DNA of 64,000 nt from Nitrospirillum sp034427435 (lineage in GTDB: Bacteria; Pseudomonadota; Alphaproteobacteria; Azospirillales; Azospirillaceae), in contig NZ_JAXQNP010000001.1 in NCBI RefSeq assembly GCF_034427435.1, positions 186,001 to 250,000 of the forward strand, read 5' to 3'. Within the stretch, counting starts at the first letter, position 1, and the number at the start of each line of letters is the position of its first letter. The position numbers and the translations under genes are program-made. Below the pieces are notes generated by a model that was not told the DNA's origin, did no database searches, and saw only the letters and a program-made list of their open reading frames with translations. Of this stretch, positions 25,552 through 33,354 are shown piece after piece.

Positions 25552-27696
25552 TCAGCTAAAGGCCCCCCAAGCCGGATCGGACCGGCTGATGCCACCGGTT
25601 TCGATATGGCCGGCCAGGCGCCAGCGCAGTTCCCCTCCCGTCCCCGTGAGGCCCAGCGTGGCGTCGTACCAGCCATCGCTGGCGGCTGTGCGCCAGGACA
25701 GCGGGTGCCGTTCCCCCGCCGCCACCGTCGCCGTCACGCTGGTCGCGCCATAGGCGCCGTCGTCAAGGCGCAGACGCAAGACCTCGCCGCCCTGGTTTTC
25801 CACCGCCAAGGCCAAGGTCTGGTCCGCGCCTTCGGCCGTCGCCGACAGTGCCAGCCGGCCGATCAGGTCGGCGCTGGCCATCAGGTGGCGCAGGAAGCCG
25901 TTCGGCCCCAGCACCAGGACATCGCACCCCTGGATATCGTGTAGCGGTAGGGGTGCTGACAGGCTGGTGCCGGCGGCCAGGGTGTGGCGCGCCGGGTTGA
26001 TGCCGGGCGCCAGCCGGTCGAATACATGGAAGACCGCGCCCGTCCGGCCGCGGTTGTGGAAGGCCAGGGCCGGCCGGCCATCCGCGCCCGTCACCAGGTC
26101 CACCGCCAGGTCATAGGGGGTGGGACGCGCTAGGCGCTGCCCGGGTTCCTGGGGCAGGGGGGCGTCATGACGCACGGGGGTGGGGTCCGGCTTGTGCGCC
26201 TGGGCCTCGACCATGGCGCGATAGCCGCGCGTGTCGGGCAGCGCCGTCACCGGGGCCTGGGGCGGCCGCGCGAAGTCGAAGGCGCTGGTCAGGTCACCGC
26301 AGACCGCCCGGCGCCACGGGCTGATGTTGGGCTCCGCCACCCCGAACCGCGCTTCCAAGAAGCGCAGGACGGAGGTGTGGTCGAACACCTCGGAACAGAC
26401 GGCACCGCCGGTCGTCCAGGGCGAGACGACGATCATGGGTACGCGGGCGCCCAGGCCGAAGGGCTGTCCGTCGCCGGCGTTGATCGCGCCGGTCAAGTCC
26501 ACGTTGGACAGGCCGCCGGCCGGCGCCGTCGGCGGGGCCGGTGGCAGCACATGGTCGAAAAAGCCGTCGTTCTCGTCATACAGAACGAACAGGGCGGTAT
26601 GGCGCCAGGTCTCCGGATTGGCGGTCAGCGCCTCCAACACCGTGGCGATGTAGGCGGCGCCGTCCAGCGGGGCGTAGCGCGGATGTTCGGAATGGTTGTG
26701 TGGCGGCATCAGCCAGGAGACGGCGGGCAGGCGGCCCGCCTTGGCATCGGCGGCGAAGACGCTGGGCGGGCGGCGGGTCATCGCCTTGGCGTGCAGCGGC
26801 GACCCCACCGGGGCATGGGCGAACTGCGTGAAGAAACGCAGGGAATTGAAGCAACTGACACCATCATTCTCATCCACCGCCGGACGATGACGCGGCCGGA
26901 TCATGTCCTGGACGTCGATGGTGAAGGGGCCGTCCGCGTCCACCCCCTGATAGACGCACCAGGAGATCCCGGCCTGTTCCAGGCGCTCCGGGTACGTGGT
27001 CCAGGAAAAGGCCGGGCCGTTCAACGGCTGGAAATCGGGCCCCTCCGCCGGCTGCTTCAGCACCGGGCCGCCCGCCAAGCCCAAGGGATCGGTGGTGCCG
27101 GTCATGAGGTGGATGCGGTTGGGATTGGTGGCGCTGGGGGTGGAGCAGAAGAAGGCGTCGCAGATGGTGAAGGCGTCGGCTAGCGCGCAGTGGAAGGGGA
27201 TGTCGGCGCGGGTGTAATGCGCCATGGTCAACGCGCCCTTGGCTGGCACCCAATTGTCGTTGCGCCCGCCATTCCAGGCGGCGTGCCCGTCCACCCAGGA
27301 ATGGGGCAGCGAGGCGATGTTCTGGGCAGCGGTTGACGCGCCGTCCAGGGGGAAGGGGCGCACATGGCCGCCCTTGCCGTCCGCCTGGCGCCAGATGTCG
27401 CCATTGCTGCCGGGCGCCGTCGCCCGGTCGTGAAAGCCGCGCACGCCGCGCAGCGTGCCGAAGTAATGGTCGAACGACCGGTTTTCCTGCATCAGGATGA
27501 CGACATGGCGGATGTCCGCCAGGCTGCCGCTTCCAGCCGGTGGCGATAGGGCCAGGGCGCGGCGGATGGGGGCCAGCAGGGCGGCGGCGCCAGCGGCGGA
27601 GAGGAGTTGGCGTCGGGTGGGCCGCACGGGGAATCTCGCGTCGAAGAGGGAAAGAAGCCCCGGGGGTGGTCGCCCCCGGGGATGACGGACGGTCAC
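25552..27696 (-). CDS. Tat-exported phospholipase C (phosphocholine-specific type)
   Basis: 714 residues as read from GTG 27696. A twin-arginine signal TRRQLLSAAGAAALLAP is followed by the phosphoesterase domain, with the metal-site motif VVILMQENRSFDHYFGT and later MPPHNHSEHP and LYDENDGFFDHV. Two C-terminal beta domains follow (about 500-714) of the type found in non-haemolytic PLC. It hydrolyses phospholipid head groups outside the cytoplasm; an acid phosphatase-like activity is an alternative. GTG 27696 overlaps the upstream receptor stop (GTGA), but an internal GTG at 27627 would put the Tat motif at the extreme N terminus and lies beyond a strong hairpin (27658-27681). The start is therefore uncertain. 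Confidence 0.9.
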   Translation of the reverse strand: MTVRHPRGRPPPGLLSLFDARFPVRPTRRQLLSAAGAAALLAPIRRALALSPPAGSGSLADIRHVVILMQENRSFDHYFGTLRGVRGFHDRATAPGSNGDIWRQADGKGGHVRPFPLDGASTAAQNIASLPHSWVDGHAAWNGGRNDNWVPAKGALTMAHYTRADIPFHCALADAFTICDAFFCSTPSATNPNRIHLMTGTTDPLGLAGGPVLKQPAEGPDFQPLNGPAFSWTTYPERLEQAGISWCVYQGVDADGPFTIDVQDMIRPRHRPAVDENDGVSCFNSLRFFTQFAHAPVGSPLHAKAMTRRPPSVFAADAKAGRLPAVSWLMPPHNHSEHPRYAPLDGAAYIATVLEALTANPETWRHTALFVLYDENDGFFDHVLPPAPPTAPAGGLSNVDLTGAINAGDGQPFGLGARVPMIVVSPWTTGGAVCSEVFDHTSVLRFLEARFGVAEPNISPWRRAVCGDLTSAFDFARPPQAPVTALPDTRGYRAMVEAQAHKPDPTPVRHDAPLPQEPGQRLARPTPYDLAVDLVTGADGRPALAFHNRGRTGAVFHVFDRLAPGINPARHTLAAGTSLSAPLPLHDIQGCDVLVLGPNGFLRHLMASADLIGRLALSATAEGADQTLALAVENQGGEVLRLRLDDGAYGATSVTATVAAGERHPLSWRTAASDGWYDATLGLTGTGGELRWRLAGHIETGGISRSDPAWGAFS
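27658..27681 (-). terminator. Strong GC hairpin between receptor and phospholipase genes
   Basis: A nine-base perfect stem, CCCCGGGGG (27658-27666) with CCCCCGGGG (27673-27681), loop TGGTCG. On the minus strand it starts 12 bases past the TonB receptor stop and is followed by a pyrimidine run (CTTCTTTCCCTCTT). It could stop or attenuate transcription, or protect the receptor mRNA, and it makes the internal GTG 27627 the more natural start of the phospholipase. Confidence 0.5.
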
Positions 27697-30509
27697 AGGT
27701 CGGGCGTGAAACGCACCCCCACCCAGAACACCGTGGGGACGGAATAGCTGTCCTTCAGCAGGTTCTGGTTGGGGCCCACCAGGCTGGTCAGGCGGCTGTG
27801 GGTCAGGTTGCTGGCCTCGCCGAACACGGTGACGCTGTCGCGCACCTTGTAGCTGGCCTGCAAGTCCAACTGCTCACGCGGGGCCCAGTACAGGTCCTGC
27901 CAGGCGATGTCGGGCACGATGGAGCGCAGGGCCTTGCCCTGGCGGTTATAGGCCAGTCGGACCTCGAAATCGCTGTCGCTATAGAACACCTGGACGTTGC
28001 GCGTCTGGTTGGGCTGGCCCACCAGGCGGCTCAAGGTGCGGGTGGCGCCGCTGGACTGCACCACCGACAGCTCGCCTTGCATGAACGACCAGTTGCCGCT
28101 GACGCCGAAGTCGCGCAGCCACGGATGGATCCATTCCAGTGAGTTGACGATGGCGTTCAGCTCCACACCCCGGATGGAGGCGTTGCTGGCGTTCTGCGGG
28201 GTGGAGACCACGGCGTTGCTGTAGGTCACACCCTGATAGGTGTAGCCGATGGAGCTGGCCGTGAAAATCTCGTCCTTGATGTCCTTGTTGAACAAGGCCA
28301 GCGACAACAGGCCGCCGCCCTCGTTGGGCAGCTTGTAGTCGAAGGCCAGGTCGACGTTGGTGGACAGGCGCGGCTTGATGTTCGGATTGCCGATGGTGAC
28401 GGACACGCCGGTGGCGTTGGGATTGCCCAGGTCCGAGGCGTTGGTGAAGCTGATCGAGGTGCGGGCGGCATAGCTGTCATAGCTGGGACGGCCGATGGTC
28501 TGGCTGGCGCCCACGCGGACGTCCATGTCACGGCTGATGTCGTAGCTGGCCAGGGCCGAGGGCAGCAGGTAGTCGTAGCTGGAGCTGGTCTTCAGATTCG
28601 TCCACGCGCCGGAAACCTTGGCCCGGCTGATGGTGTCCTGGTCGGTGCTGTCGTTATGCAGCCCCACCTGGGCATGGAAATCGTCCAGGGCGTAGGCGAC
28701 GGTGGCATAGGCGCCCACCGTCTGTTCCGTGTGCTTGAAGTTGTCCTGGTTGTTGAAGGACGACTGGTCCGTCAGGTTGAACCAGGACGGGTTGGCGTTG
28801 AACGCGGCCCAGGCCTTGGTCGGGTCGATGGTCAGCAGGTTCAGGCCCTGGGAGTATTTCATGGGCGCGCCGGCCGGGCCGGCGGCGTTGATCAGCAGCA
28901 GGCTGCCGGCGGTGTTGTTCGGCTCCCAATCATTGCGCCAGACGTTGTAGTCGGGGCGGTCGTCGGTGAAGCTGGCGCCCACGGCGAAGCCCAGGCCCTG
29001 GTCCTTGGGGCCCATGTTGTAGCGATAGTCGGCCCGAGTGTTCTTGATGTCGTCATCGGCCGAGCGCTTGGCGTCGCGCCAGTACAGCCCGCTGTAGTTC
29101 GACAGGTTGTAGTAGGCGCTGGGCGCCATGGCGAACTGCTGGTTCAACTGGCTGGTGTCGTAGGTGAAGCCATAGGCGGGCTTGGCCGCGTTGGCGCTGA
29201 TCGCCCCGGCGGAACCGGGGGCGGGATAGCTCAACCCCGTCATATACTTCACCATGTCGAACGGCTCGCGGTAGGTCGACCGCGAAATGTCGCCGCGCAC
29301 CGACAGCACCTGGTTGTTGGCCGGCCGCCAATCCAGCCCCGCTTGCGCCAGGTTGGTGGTGGTGATGATGTTGGAATGCTCGAAGCCCACCTCGACATCG
29401 CCGCCGGGATAGCTGCCCGAGGTGGGGGTCTGGTTGTAGACGGTGCCGGTGTTGCGGGGATCGAGGATGACCTCGTTCCGCTCCATGGTGTCGACGAAGC
29501 GATAGTGGCCCAGCGTCAGGAAGCCATAAAGCGAGTCCGTGGGTTGTGCTTCCAGCTTGGTGGTCGCGCCCACGCGCTGGCGGCTGTCTTCCACGTACCA
29601 GTACTTGTCCTGCTGCGGTACGGCGATGCCGTTGCCCAGGTTGTTGTTTTTCTGCAGGACGCCGGCGCTGTTGTAGAAGTTGTAGTGGACGGTGTCCGTC
29701 GTCATGTGGGTGTCGGTGAAGCTGTCCAGCTTCTGGTAATTGGCCGACACCACCACGCCGAACATGTGGTCGGGGCCGAAGGTCATGCTGCCCGTGCCGC
29801 TGATGCGCCGACCCAGCGGGTCCTGGCTGCGTGGCTGGCCATGGTCGTTGGCCATGCCCAGCGCGCCCTCCGCCGTGAAGAAGGGGCGGCCGCCATTGTC
29901 GAAGGCGCTGCGCGTCTTCAGGTTGATGGCGCCGCCGACGGCGTTGGGGTCGAGATCGGCGGTGAAGGTCTTGGTGACCTGCAGTTCGCTGATCATGGAG
30001 GTGGGCAGGATGTCCAGGCGCACGCCGCGCCCCATGGAGCCCAGGTTGCCGTTGGGCGTGCCGGGGCTGGCGATGGGCACACCGTCGATGGTCACGTTGT
30101 TGTAGGCGGGGCCCAGGCCGCGGATGACGGGCGTCGCCGCCTCGTCGCGCGGGTGTTCGTTGTCGGTGGCCGGCAGGACGGACAGGCCGGGCACGCGGCG
30201 CAGCGCCTCGACGATGGTGCGGTCCGGCAGGGCCTGGGCATCGTCGGCGCTGATGACGTCGGTGACGCCGGGGGTGTTCAGCTTGGCGTCGATCGCCTTG
30301 GCGTTCGACCGCCGAACGCCGGTGACGATGATCTCCTCCATACCCCCGGCTTCGGTGTTAGCCGGCGCGGCGGTGGTTGAGTCGGCCGCCGTTGGCGCAT
30401 CCGCCGGCTGCGCCCAGACCGTCACCGCCTGCAACAGCCCCCAGGACACCGCGGTACCCATCAAGGCGCGCTTACGCCGCCCCTCACAGAGCATGATCCC
30501 CAACTTCAT
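27693..30509 (-). CDS. TonB-dependent outer-membrane receptor
   Basis: 938 residues. Signal peptide ending VTVWAQ, TonB box MEEIIVTGVRR (about 57-67), plug with EALRRVPGLSVL, PVIRGLGPAYNNVTIDG, VGGAINLKT, then a long barrel. The C terminus reads VGVRFTPDL, so the usual terminal aromatic is displaced four residues inward. GGGGGAG lies 3-9 bases before ATG 30509. It is divergent from a ROK repressor and shares with it a gap that holds three palindromes. The phospholipase gene follows immediately, suggesting import of something released by that enzyme. Confidence 0.92.
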   Translation of the reverse strand: MKLGIMLCEGRRKRALMGTAVSWGLLQAVTVWAQPADAPTAADSTTAAPANTEAGGMEEIIVTGVRRSNAKAIDAKLNTPGVTDVISADDAQALPDRTIVEALRRVPGLSVLPATDNEHPRDEAATPVIRGLGPAYNNVTIDGVPIASPGTPNGNLGSMGRGVRLDILPTSMISELQVTKTFTADLDPNAVGGAINLKTRSAFDNGGRPFFTAEGALGMANDHGQPRSQDPLGRRISGTGSMTFGPDHMFGVVVSANYQKLDSFTDTHMTTDTVHYNFYNSAGVLQKNNNLGNGIAVPQQDKYWYVEDSRQRVGATTKLEAQPTDSLYGFLTLGHYRFVDTMERNEVILDPRNTGTVYNQTPTSGSYPGGDVEVGFEHSNIITTTNLAQAGLDWRPANNQVLSVRGDISRSTYREPFDMVKYMTGLSYPAPGSAGAISANAAKPAYGFTYDTSQLNQQFAMAPSAYYNLSNYSGLYWRDAKRSADDDIKNTRADYRYNMGPKDQGLGFAVGASFTDDRPDYNVWRNDWEPNNTAGSLLLINAAGPAGAPMKYSQGLNLLTIDPTKAWAAFNANPSWFNLTDQSSFNNQDNFKHTEQTVGAYATVAYALDDFHAQVGLHNDSTDQDTISRAKVSGAWTNLKTSSSYDYLLPSALASYDISRDMDVRVGASQTIGRPSYDSYAARTSISFTNASDLGNPNATGVSVTIGNPNIKPRLSTNVDLAFDYKLPNEGGGLLSLALFNKDIKDEIFTASSIGYTYQGVTYSNAVVSTPQNASNASIRGVELNAIVNSLEWIHPWLRDFGVSGNWSFMQGELSVVQSSGATRTLSRLVGQPNQTRNVQVFYSDSDFEVRLAYNRQGKALRSIVPDIAWQDLYWAPREQLDLQASYKVRDSVTVFGEASNLTHSRLTSLVGPNQNLLKDSYSVPTVFWVGVRFTPDL

Positions 30510-30581
30510 TTTCTCCCCCGGCCTTTGCGGCCCTTGAACCGTGGAGGTGGCTAGCCACGGGCGCCCTTAGCGCAGTTGAAT

Positions 30582-30631
30582 TATGCAACATGCATACTAT
30601 ACGGAACGTATGAAATCTATACGGAATGTAT
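30582..30631. promoter_or_regulatory. Cluster of three palindromes between receptor and ROK repressor
   Basis: Three inverted repeats, each with a 3-base spacer: TATGCA-ACA-TGCATA (30582-30596), ATACG-GAA-CGTAT (30599-30611) and ATACG-GAA-TGTAT (30619-30631, one mismatch). The last two lie in a 17-base direct repeat with a 20-base period, CTATACGGAAYGTATGA at 30597 and 30617. They sit in the 193-base divergent gap, 70-120 bases from either start. The arrangement is what is expected for cooperative binding of a dimeric repressor on one face of the helix; the adjacent ROK protein is the likely ligand-responsive binder. Confidence 0.65.
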
Positions 30632-30702
30632 GACGCCTTGATGACGGGGGCCGCTTATGTCTCTATGGCGATGTCATCCCTTGCCGCTGGTTGTTTGTTT
30701 CC

Positions 30703-31854
30703 ATGCAGACTTTGTCCGACCTTGATCCCGCCCTGCCCGTTGTCTCCGTCGCCCGCCCGGTCAGCGACGGCGGGCGGCGCCTGCTCGACCTCGTGTTCAA
30801 AAGCGGCGGGCTGAGCCAGGCGGAACTGACGCGATCGCTGGACTTGTCGCAGCCCACGGTGACGCGGCTGCTGCAGGGTTTTCACCAGGATGGCTTGGTG
30901 CGTCTGTCCGCCCGGCAGGCGGACCGGCCCGGTCATCCCAGCGTCCATGTCAGCCTGAATCCGGATTTCGCCTATGCCCTGGGCGTCTCCATGCTGGGCG
31001 ACGCCCTGTCCATGACCCTCATGGACTTTGCCGGAACGGTACGGGGCCAGCGGCGGGCCGCCATGCCCACCATGACGCGGCCGGTGGTGCTGGAGAAACT
31101 GCGCACTTTCATGCGCGAGCTGACGGATGAGGCCGGCATCGATTCCCGGCGCGTGGTCGGCATGGGGGTGGGCATCTCCGGCTTCTATGTCGGGCAGGGC
31201 CAGCTGTTCAATCCGCCCGTCTATCTGGACGATTGGGCCTTGGTGGAGATCGAACCCATCCTGGAGGAGGCGCTGCGCCTGCCGGTGCGGGTGGACAACG
31301 ACGGCACGGTGGCCGCCATAGGCGAGAACCTGTTCGGTGTCGGCCGCCGCTGCCGGAATTTCGCCTATCTGCACCTGACCAACGGTTTCGGCGGCGGCAT
31401 CATCGCCGATGGCAAGCCCTTCCGCGGGCAACACGGCAACGCTGGCGAGTTCGGCGGCGTGTGGACCCTGGCGGGCGTCACCTACACCAATCTCGATCTG
31501 CTGCAGACCTGCCTGAGGGAGCATGGCCATGCCTTCGCCACGGTGGAGGACATGGTGCAGGCCATCGACATCAGTTGGCCCGGCGTTTCGCAATGGCTGG
31601 ACCATGCCAAGCATTCCTTCGGCGTGCTGTGCGGCCTGCTGGCCTACAGCATCGATCCCGGCATGATCGTCATCGGCGGCCGGCTGCCGCCCTCCATCGC
31701 CCAGGCCCTGGTCGAGCAGATCGTCGTGCCGCAGCAGAACCACCGCCGCGACCGGCCGCCGCCCTCGCCCAAGGTGGTCGTGGCGGAGGCGCCCGGGGAT
31801 CCGGTGGCCTTGGGGGCCGCCGTCACGCCGCTGCGCAACGCCTTTTTTGTGTAA
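30703..31854 (+). CDS. ROK-family transcriptional repressor
   Basis: About 383 residues from ATG 30703; TTG 30691 adds four residues. Winged HTH (GGLSQAELTRSLDLSQPTVT, then RLLQGFHQDGLV), then a ROK domain with VGMGVGISGFYVG, RVDNDGTVAAIGE, FGGGIIADG and a C-terminal IVIGGRLP. Lacks the zinc CxCGxxGC motif. Similar in layout to the ROK protein at 24311-25492 (shared VYLDDWAL/VMNDWAL and GNAGEF blocks), so the two are probably paralogous regulators of the flanking receptors. A GPH/MFS transporter gene starts 72 bases downstream. Confidence 0.9.
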   Translation: MQTLSDLDPALPVVSVARPVSDGGRRLLDLVFKSGGLSQAELTRSLDLSQPTVTRLLQGFHQDGLVRLSARQADRPGHPSVHVSLNPDFAYALGVSMLGDALSMTLMDFAGTVRGQRRAAMPTMTRPVVLEKLRTFMRELTDEAGIDSRRVVGMGVGISGFYVGQGQLFNPPVYLDDWALVEIEPILEEALRLPVRVDNDGTVAAIGENLFGVGRRCRNFAYLHLTNGFGGGIIADGKPFRGQHGNAGEFGGVWTLAGVTYTNLDLLQTCLREHGHAFATVEDMVQAIDISWPGVSQWLDHAKHSFGVLCGLLAYSIDPGMIVIGGRLPPSIAQALVEQIVVPQQNHRRDRPPPSPKVVVAEAPGDPVALGAAVTPLRNAFFV

Positions 31855-31926
31855 GCAGCCCCCAGGCCACCGGCAGGGGCCCGACACATCCCTGTAACCT
31901 GGCGGGGATAGTGTGCCGGCGGAACG

Positions 31927-33261
31927 ATGCTGGGGGCATGGCCGATGGCCAGCGGGGCGATAGCCTGGAACGGGGGATGGGCGGCGCTATGGCGGACGCC
32001 CCTGTGGCGGGCCTATGGCGTCGGCCATTACGGCAAAAGCCTGGTCTGGTACAGCAGCGAATTGCTGTTCGCCTACTTCCTGACCGAGGCGTGCGGCTTG
32101 CCGCCGCGCGCCATGGGCATGGTCCTGGCCGTGTCACTGGTGATCAACGGCGCCACCGACATGGCGATGGGCCACCTGCTGCGGCGGCTGGCGGGGACCA
32201 TCTCCACCGCCGCCCGTCTGCATTTCATGGGCAGCGTCCTGGCGGGGGCGGCCCTGCTGCTGTTCCTGGCCACGGGCCTGGTGCCGGAGGCCTGGCGCCT
32301 GGGCTACGCCCTGGTGACGGGGCTGGTGTTCCGCCTGGCCTACGCGCTGTACGACGTGCCGCAGAACGCCGTCCTGGGCATGATCGCCAGCGACAGGGTC
32401 CGCACCACCGTTTCAGCCTTACGCTTCGTCGGTGCCGGCTTGGCCACCCTGTCCATCGCGGTCACCGCGCCTGTCCTTCTGACTGGCGGCGCGACGGACA
32501 AGGCGCGGGCCTTCACCCTCTACGCCTTGGTGTTGTGGAGCCTTGGCATGGTGAGCGCCGGCTGGTTCTGGCGCGCGGCGCGGGGGGGCACGGCGCCCGA
32601 GGGGACGCCCCGGTCCCCCGAGGGGGCGACGCGGCGCCCGTCATTGCCCCTGCGCCTGCCTATGGGTTTGATCAGTGTCCTGGCCGCCGAGTGCGGCCTG
32701 GCGGCCTGCGCCTCGGTGTTCACCCGGCTGGAGCCTTATTTCGCCGCCACCGTCCTGACCTCCTCCCTGGCGCGGGGAACGGTCATGGCCTGTGTCGCCC
32801 TGGGCGGCCTGGCGGGCCAGCCGCTCTGGACCACGGTGGTGGAGCGCACCACGCCGTCGGCGGCCTTCCGTGCCTCCGGCGCCATGGCCATCACCGGGGC
32901 CCTGACCTTCCTGCTGTTCGGCGCGCACAGCCTGGTCCTGACGGCCGCCGCCGCCCTTCTCCTGGGGGCGGGCCTGGGGGGCTTGAGCATGCTGCTCTGG
33001 GCCGCCGCCGGGGCCTGCGCCGCTGCCCCCACGATGTCCGGCCGGCATTTGGCGCCTACGCAGGTTTTCGGGCTGCTGACCTTGTGCATCAAGGCGGGAT
33101 GCGCCGTCGCCATCCTGGTGGTCAGCGAGATCCTGGTGTGGCGGGCGGGTGACCGTCAGGCCGTCGTTTCCGCCCTGGGCCTGATCGTGCCGATGGCTGT
33201 CATGCCGTCGCTGGGGGCGGTCCTCTGCCTCATGCTGACGCCCCGCCTGCGGCTATCCTGA
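31927..33261 (+). CDS. GPH/MFS-type sugar transporter
   Basis: 444 residues with about 12 membrane helices. YGVGHYGKSLVWYSSELLFAYF in the first helix region (about 30-51), with INGATDMAMGHLLRR and YALYDVPQNAVLGMIA, resembles the glycoside-pentoside-hexuronide:cation symporter group (MelB-like) within the major facilitator superfamily. A basic Pro/Gly-rich cytoplasmic loop lies in the middle (about 220-245). Start ATG 31927, with ATG 31945 as alternative. It follows the ROK repressor on the same strand and would complete import across the inner membrane after the TonB receptor. The substrate is not known. Confidence 0.82.
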   Translation: MLGAWPMASGAIAWNGGWAALWRTPLWRAYGVGHYGKSLVWYSSELLFAYFLTEACGLPPRAMGMVLAVSLVINGATDMAMGHLLRRLAGTISTAARLHFMGSVLAGAALLLFLATGLVPEAWRLGYALVTGLVFRLAYALYDVPQNAVLGMIASDRVRTTVSALRFVGAGLATLSIAVTAPVLLTGGATDKARAFTLYALVLWSLGMVSAGWFWRAARGGTAPEGTPRSPEGATRRPSLPLRLPMGLISVLAAECGLAACASVFTRLEPYFAATVLTSSLARGTVMACVALGGLAGQPLWTTVVERTTPSAAFRASGAMAITGALTFLLFGAHSLVLTAAAALLLGAGLGGLSMLLWAAAGACAAAPTMSGRHLAPTQVFGLLTLCIKAGCAVAILVVSEILVWRAGDRQAVVSALGLIVPMAVMPSLGAVLCLMLTPRLRLS

Positions 33262-33274
33262 TCCGGTCATCTGT

Positions 33275-33315
33275 GGAACGCAAATTCCAAAAACATAAAA
33301 TATGGAATTGACGTT
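33275..33315. promoter_or_regulatory. GGAA-N6-TTCC site and shared element before the GH2 gene
   Basis: GGAA-CGCAAA-TTCC at 33275-33288, an exact match to the palindrome reported for RpiR-type IolR repressors. It is followed by an element (33285-33315) that matches 25 of 31 bases with 46565-46595 in front of iolC (shared core: AAAAACATA, TGGAAT, ACGTT). A TTGACG at 33308-33313 could serve as -35. Located 40-80 bases before the glycosidase start. Suggests that the GH2 gene belongs to the same regulon as the inositol operon. Confidence 0.6.
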
Positions 33316-33354
33316 GCGAGGCTGGAGATCCCCCGTTAGCATCCCGTCCTGGCG

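Noticed and set aside
31233..33152. 639-codon plus-strand frame across the ROK repressor and transporter
   Set aside because: It lies in another frame over two genes with clear motifs; the translation is Gly/Arg/Pro-rich and unlike any protein family.
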